Assembly: GCA_015296065.1 (NCBI GenBank)
Contig: DVDU01000030.1
Span: 1 to 37,712 of the forward strand
DNA length: 37,712 nucleotides
Source of the DNA: Oscillatoriaceae cyanobacterium M33_DOE_052
GTDB lineage: Bacteria > Cyanobacteriota > Cyanobacteriia > Cyanobacteriales > Laspinemataceae
Direction: 5' to 3'
Shown here: positions 33,735 through 37,712 of the stretch, one piece after another
How positions within the stretch are numbered: position 1 is the first letter of the stretch
How the letters are laid out: each line of letters opens with the position of its first letter
Notes under the pieces: generated by a model
Databases searched by the model: none
Seen by the model: the letters and a program-made list of their open reading frames with translations, nothing else
Told to the model about the DNA's origin: nothing
Position numbers and translations under genes: made by a program

Positions 33735-34672
33735 GGTTTAATTTTCATCGTATTTATATATTGACCTAAAAATGGTAATCCGGCAAGGGCGGGCAGGATA
33801 TATCGCCCCGTACATAATAACCCTAAAGCGGCTCCCGTGGCGGCATCAAAATAGGGTTGATAAAAGAGAATCAGAGCAGCGTCTCTAGTCCCTACTCCGG
33901 CAAAAGTGAGGGGTAGTAAACCGGCGAGAATGGCAAGGGGTGATAGGGCAAGGTTGGCTAAAAATGGCACGGCAGCATTGAGAGCCAGAATGAAAAACCA
34001 GATTTGCAATAGGTGGCAAAACCAGATAAATAGGGATGTGGCGGCAATTTTCGCGAGTTGGGTGGTGTCTTGCCAAAAATATTCGTGCATTTCTCCCCAA
34101 GAAAATCGCATTTTGTCGATTTTGAGTTGGATTTTTTTGGGGGCGAAGCGGCTGGCGGTGGTAAAAAATAGGCGGGCAAATCTCTGGGAACCCAGGAGTA
34201 AGGCGAGGGCGAGTAAACCGCCCATGACTCCGGCTGTCATTGCCCAAAATAGGATATCTTTTTGGGGATAAATTGCTAAGCCAAAGGCACACCACACTAG
34301 GAGAGAGAGCATATCACAGGCTTTTTCAAATACTACCAAAGATAGAGCTAAGGAGCCGCTTAAATGTCCTCTGTCTCTCATAAAATAGGCTTTGGCGATG
34401 TCTCCCATTTTGGAGGGTAGCACCATATTAAGGACGCTGGCGGCTAAAATTAGGCGGTTGGCTTCGCCAAACTGGAGGTTAGCACTGGCGGGGGAGAGTT
34501 GCTGCAGTCGCCAACTGGTGAGAGCCGTTAGGGGGATGACCATTCCCAGGCTGATGGGCATCCAAAACCGATGGCAGTTTTGGAAAATTTGGAGTAGTCC
34601 TGGTAAGTCGATTTTGGTGTAAATGATGGCTAAAATTAGCAGGCTAACAGCGAGGGATATCAGTCGTTTCAT
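33731..34672 (-). CDS. UPF0104 / lysylphosphatidylglycerol-synthase membrane-domain protein
   Basis: A 313-residue integral membrane protein with about eight helices. ASVLNMVLPSKMGDIAKAYFMRD is the typical conserved block (N-x-x-LPS-x-x-G-D) of the PF03706 membrane domain; SLALSLVVFEKACDMLSLL and LPLTFAGVGTRDAALI are further marks. Free-standing members (AglD, GtrA-neighbour types) are found in glycan and lipid-linked sugar pathways, and some are proposed flippases. Together with the adjacent GT-C-like genes this suggests handling of polyprenyl-linked sugars at the membrane; that is an inference. The last codons KIKP and stop are close to, and the stop lies within, a repeat element. Confidence 0.83.
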   Translation of the reverse strand: MKRLISLAVSLLILAIIYTKIDLPGLLQIFQNCHRFWMPISLGMVIPLTALTSWRLQQLSPASANLQFGEANRLILAASVLNMVLPSKMGDIAKAYFMRDRGHLSGSLALSLVVFEKACDMLSLLVWCAFGLAIYPQKDILFWAMTAGVMGGLLALALLLGSQRFARLFFTTASRFAPKKIQLKIDKMRFSWGEMHEYFWQDTTQLAKIAATSLFIWFCHLLQIWFFILALNAAVPFLANLALSPLAILAGLLPLTFAGVGTRDAALILFYQPYFDAATGAALGLLCTGRYILPALAGLPFLGQYINTMKIKP

Positions 34673-35143
34673 TGGTTATGGTTAGTTTAATTAAGAATGA
34701 GAGTTGTTTTGTGGTTAAACCCCAACCCCGATACGCCCTCACCCCGCTCGAAAAGTGCCCTCACCCCCGCCCCCTCTCCCAAGGAGGGAGAGGGGAGTAA
34801 AGAGGAAGATGGAAGTAAAAAGGGAGAGGGAAGGGTGATAACATAGTATGTCTTACGCCCCTTTCTCCCTTTTTGGGAGAAAGGGGTTGGGGGATAGAGG
34901 GCAACAATCTGGCTAGAGTGTTTCATTGTTATTTGAATTGACTATATGAATGGGGGCGGGAGCAGTCGTGAACTATAATATAATAAAATGATTAAGATTT
35001 GGAGTTTTTTGGAAGATTCGCCTAGAATTTAATTGGGGTTGCATAGCTCGGTATGCTGACATATAGCATGGAACTGGGAATGACGGGCTGCATACCACAT
35101 CGATTTGAGAACCGCCATAATTCTGTCAAGGAGAGTTGATGGG
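34673..35143. other. Gene-free, repeat-rich region upstream of the haloperoxidase
   Basis: At 34735-34905 there are C-rich units (CTCACCCCCGCCCCCTCTCC), GGGAGAGGGGAGTAAAGAGG, and copy 2 of the repeat first seen at 9489 (34852-34905, with an internal CCCCTTTCTCCC/GGGAGAAAGGGG dyad). The ORF across this block is translated repeat. Beyond 34930 the DNA is AT-rich and probably contains the haloperoxidase promoter. AGGAG at 35129-35133 serves ATG 35144. Confidence 0.65.
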
Positions 35144-36874
35144 ATGCTGGATATTAATCAGTTATTTAGAGAAACGGATTATCTGCATTTATACTCAGAT
35201 GTGGCTGCTGCCGTGAGTCGGGGTGATTTTGATTCGGGACGGCAACATTTTGAGCTGTTTGGGGCTGGGGAAAGTCGCAACCCCTGCGCTTTATTTAATC
35301 AGATTTATTATCTTGATAACTACCCAGATGTGGCTGCAGCCGTGGACCGGGGGGAGTTCGGCTCGGCGCTTGACCATTATCTCCTATTTGGGCAGATGGA
35401 GAGCCGGGATACTTGTGCGATGTTTAATGAGGCTCTGTACCGGGAGGCTAACCCGGATGTGGCGGCGGTTATAGACCCCCTCACTGGCGGACTGAGCAGC
35501 GGTTTGGAACATTATATTTATTTTGGCCAGATGGAAGGGCGGGACCCTTGCGCCCGCACGGTGGTGATGTGGGATGAAGCGGCCCAGGAAGCTGTCCGCC
35601 GTACCAGTCCGGGTCCCACGGTGGCATCCCGTGCCTATGGGATGGTCCATACTGCCATGTTTGATGCCTGGTCCGCTTATGACGAGAAAGCCATAGGCAC
35701 TCAACTGGGAGATGAGTTGCAGCGTCCAGCGGCGGAAAACACGACTTTGAATAAGAGTGAGGCTATCAGTTATGCGGCGTATCGGGTATTAACCGATTTA
35801 TTTCCGTCTCAGGTGGATATGTTCGATCAGTTGATGGCCCAGCTGGGGTGTGACTCTGGGAATATTTCCACGGATACGGCTACTCCCGCTGGTGTTGGGA
35901 ATGCGGCGGCGGCGGCGTTGTTGGCATTTCGCCATGAGGATGGGTCCAACCAGTTAAATGGTTATGCCGATACTACGGGTTATCAGCCGGTGAATGGCCC
36001 AGATGTGGTGAATGACCCCAACCACTGGCAGCCTTTGCGGCAACCTCTGGATGACCCAAATGGCAGAGTGCAGCGGTTCCTGACGCCGCAATGGGGTGAT
36101 GTGTCTCCCTTTGCACTCACATCACCGGACCAATTCCGTCCCCCGGCGCCGCCGGAGTTTGGCACTCCTTTATATGAGCAACGGACGGCGGAAGTTTTAG
36201 ATTTGAGTGGTAATTTGACTGACGAGCGGAAAATTATCGCGGAGTTCTGGGAAGATGGGGCGGGTACGTCTTTCCCTCCGGGGACTTGGATGAGTTTTGG
36301 CCAATTTGTTTCCCAGCGGGACGGGCATAGTCTGGATGAGGATGTGCAGATGTTCTTTGCTTTGGGCAATGCGGTGATGGATGCGGGGATTGCGGCTTGG
36401 GAGGCGAAACGCTATTATGATTATGTGCGTCCGGTGACGGCGATTCGTCAGTTATATGAGGGAGAGCAGGTGCTGGCTTGGGGCGGTCCCGGTGAGGGGA
36501 CGCAGTTAATTGATGGTGGTGACTGGCAACCCTATCAAGCGGTGAATACTCCCACGCCTCCTTTTGCGGAGTATGTGTCGGGCCATAGCACTTTTAGTGC
36601 AGCGGCGGCGGAGATTTTGCGGCGGTTTACTGGGAGCGATGAGTTTGGCGAGTCTTACACGGCTCCAGTGGGTTCGTCTCGGTTTGAACCGGGGGTGACT
36701 CCCGCCACGGATATCACACTTTCTTGGCCCACTTTCTCTGCAGCGGCGGATGAGGCGGGGATGTCCCGACGTTACGGCGGTATCCACTTCCAAGATGGGG
36801 ACCTGAACGGGCGGGCTCTGGGACGGCAGGTGGGGGATGCGGTGTGGAACCGGGCGCAATTCTATATTAATTGA
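35144..36874 (+). CDS. Vanadium-dependent haloperoxidase-like protein (PAP2 fold) with N-terminal repeats
   Basis: A 576-residue protein from ATG 35144 (AGGAG ten bases upstream); a TTG at 35105 would add 13 residues. The N-terminus has three units of about 44 residues at roughly 5-136, each with a core such as YPDVAAAVDRGEF and a FGQMESRD-like end, known from surface and exported proteins of cyanobacteria. The remainder is a PAP2/haloperoxidase domain. The vanadate-site residues are all visible with the spacing of the fungal enzyme: K422 and R429 in AKRYYDYVRP, S479-G480-H481 in YVSGHST, and R542 and H548 in SRRYGGIHFQDGD. No signal peptide is evident. A haloperoxidase would oxidise bromide or iodide with H2O2; phosphatase activity is the alternative. 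Confidence 0.88.
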   Translation: MLDINQLFRETDYLHLYSDVAAAVSRGDFDSGRQHFELFGAGESRNPCALFNQIYYLDNYPDVAAAVDRGEFGSALDHYLLFGQMESRDTCAMFNEALYREANPDVAAVIDPLTGGLSSGLEHYIYFGQMEGRDPCARTVVMWDEAAQEAVRRTSPGPTVASRAYGMVHTAMFDAWSAYDEKAIGTQLGDELQRPAAENTTLNKSEAISYAAYRVLTDLFPSQVDMFDQLMAQLGCDSGNISTDTATPAGVGNAAAAALLAFRHEDGSNQLNGYADTTGYQPVNGPDVVNDPNHWQPLRQPLDDPNGRVQRFLTPQWGDVSPFALTSPDQFRPPAPPEFGTPLYEQRTAEVLDLSGNLTDERKIIAEFWEDGAGTSFPPGTWMSFGQFVSQRDGHSLDEDVQMFFALGNAVMDAGIAAWEAKRYYDYVRPVTAIRQLYEGEQVLAWGGPGEGTQLIDGGDWQPYQAVNTPTPPFAEYVSGHSTFSAAAAEILRRFTGSDEFGESYTAPVGSSRFEPGVTPATDITLSWPTFSAAADEAGMSRRYGGIHFQDGDLNGRALGRQVGDAVWNRAQFYIN

Positions 36875-37210
36875 TAATTGATAATTGATAATTGATTCAC
36901 ATGAATTAAATAAATATTGTAGGGGCACGGCATCGTTAACCTTTATCGAAAAACCCAAATTTTCATCACGCCGTGCCCCCCACCACGTGATAATTGATAA
37001 TTGATAATTGATAATTGACAATTAATAATTAATAATTTTTTCATATGAATTAAATTCAACATTGTAGGGGCACGGCATCATTAACCTTGAGCGAAAAACC
37101 CAGATTTTCATCACGCCGTGCCCCCCACCACGGGTTAAATTGGAGGCATACACAAATTTTATATGAATAAAAAATTGTGGGGGCTCGTTAACCTTTATCG
37201 AAAAACCCAG
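36875..37210. repeat. Repeat block: three tandem GGGCACGGC elements with TTGATAA tracts
   Basis: TTGATAATTGATAATTG tracts lie at 36873-36895 and 36988-37035. GGGCACGGC inverted-repeat elements lie at about 36919-36983 and 37064-37126, and a third copy lacking its right arm at about 37175-37210. Each is preceded by an ATATGAATTAAA-like sequence, so the element plus its flank was duplicated in tandem. No coding potential. Confidence 0.8.
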
Positions 37211-37712
37211 GGTCTGGCTTCGGCTCCAGAGGCACTCGGCTGTATTTGGGGAAATGAATCAAGTTACAACAATCAATTCCCAGGAGTCCCGTCACAGGGT
37301 GATTGGAATTTGGCCAGCCATTGATTTATGTTACGATAATCAATGGCTGAATTTGAATAAAGTTACATAAATCAAATTTCAGGAGCCCCAAAATCCCCCA
37401 TTCGGTGCCAGGAGGGGTCCTGCGGCGGCTAGAGGGACCCTGGGGAGGGCGCTTCATTACTCGCGAGGGATAGAAGAAATGGCCGCAAATAACGCAAGTT
37501 CGTGGAATCCCTCGATAGGTTGCCCTGTAAGGGTTTCAGCGTTTTTTAGTGAGGGGGTTTTGGGGTTTTGTAGTGGTATAGTTATTTCAAATAAAAGCGA
37601 GACATTAGAGCTAGTTTATAAAATAAATATAAAGAAAAACCTAGGGGTTGGGAAATATGGTATAAATAATCAAAACCATATGAAACCTGGAAAATCAGTA
37701 CAATGGCACGTC
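37211..37712. other. Noncoding right end with hairpins
   Basis: A hairpin with 12-bp arms (CAGCCATTGATT at 37315-37326 and complement at 37338-37349) is flanked by two related GTTACA/ATCAA/AGGAG segments (about 37258-37290 and 37358-37390). Further right are a GGGTCC/GGACCC stem (about 37415-37440), a GCCCTGTAAGGGTTTCAGCG block near 37520 followed by a T run, and an AT-rich stretch. An ATG at 37680 opens a frame that runs off the window (11 codons), too short to judge. Confidence 0.45.

Noticed and set aside
34687-34926. 79-residue minus-strand ORF before the haloperoxidase
   Set aside because: Entirely within C-rich and dispersed repeat DNA, with low-complexity Ser/Pro/Leu composition.
36506-37021. 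171-residue minus-strand ORF overlapping the haloperoxidase
   Set aside because: Antisense to conserved active-site codons and continuing into TTGATAA repeats; Arg-rich shadow composition.

Overview
The window reads as chromosomal DNA of a filamentous, probably non-heterocystous cyanobacterium (Oscillatoriales type). The main evidence is psbZ (photosystem II), a heme oxygenase beside hemN (bilin and heme supply), cyanobacterial-type PEP carboxylase, DUF1574 and DUF3122 proteins, many GCGATCGC (HIP1) octamers, and an unusually high load of short tandem and palindromic repeats. The species assignment is inferred. No tRNA, rRNA, CRISPR array or intact insertion sequence was found.

Layout. 1-4652 (minus strand): the N-terminal part of a secreted zinc-metalloprotease-like protein, cut by the window edge, downstream of a large DUF1574 protein. 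4744-5704: one doubtful small ORF, a 27-bp-arm hairpin, and a long leader. 5705-9398 (plus): ppc and a Nudix-fold protein with an eroded Nudix box. 9648-12600 (minus): an ABC exporter, ribH and psbZ, embedded in tandem-repeat arrays. 12973-15804 (plus): a 943-residue DHH-CBS-CBS-tRNA nucleotidyltransferase fusion. 15.9-21.4 kb is an accessory, decaying zone. It holds a broken antitoxin/PIN pair, an MntA antitoxin followed by a HepT/antitoxin chimera, an intact antitoxin/PIN pair, a truncated DUF1016 nuclease, small secreted proteins, an antitoxin-like ORF and protein remnants. 21.4-26.4 kb: heme oxygenase, hemN, yebC, glucokinase and a histidine phosphatase. 26.5-34.7 kb: a membrane-protein locus with three paralogous GT-C-like proteins, a GT39-like glycosyltransferase and a UPF0104/flippase-like protein. 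35.1-36.9 kb: a vanadium-haloperoxidase-like enzyme with N-terminal repeats. 36.9-37.7 kb: repeat array and unexplained noncoding DNA.

How it fits together. ppc, ribH, psbZ, hemN, glk and the tRNA nucleotidyltransferase are housekeeping genes. The least understood unit is the membrane locus: all three paralogs carry the motif QDDARQHVFWM just after the first membrane helix and two cysteines near the C-terminus, and they sit with a GT39-like and a lipid-flippase-like protein. I infer an extracytoplasmic, lipid-linked glycosylation system. A second theme is repeats entering genes: the octamer GGGGAGCA encodes GEQGSRGA linkers in two proteins, 7-8 bp repeats supply start codons for several genes, and a dispersed palindromic element lies in frame inside one GT-C-like gene.
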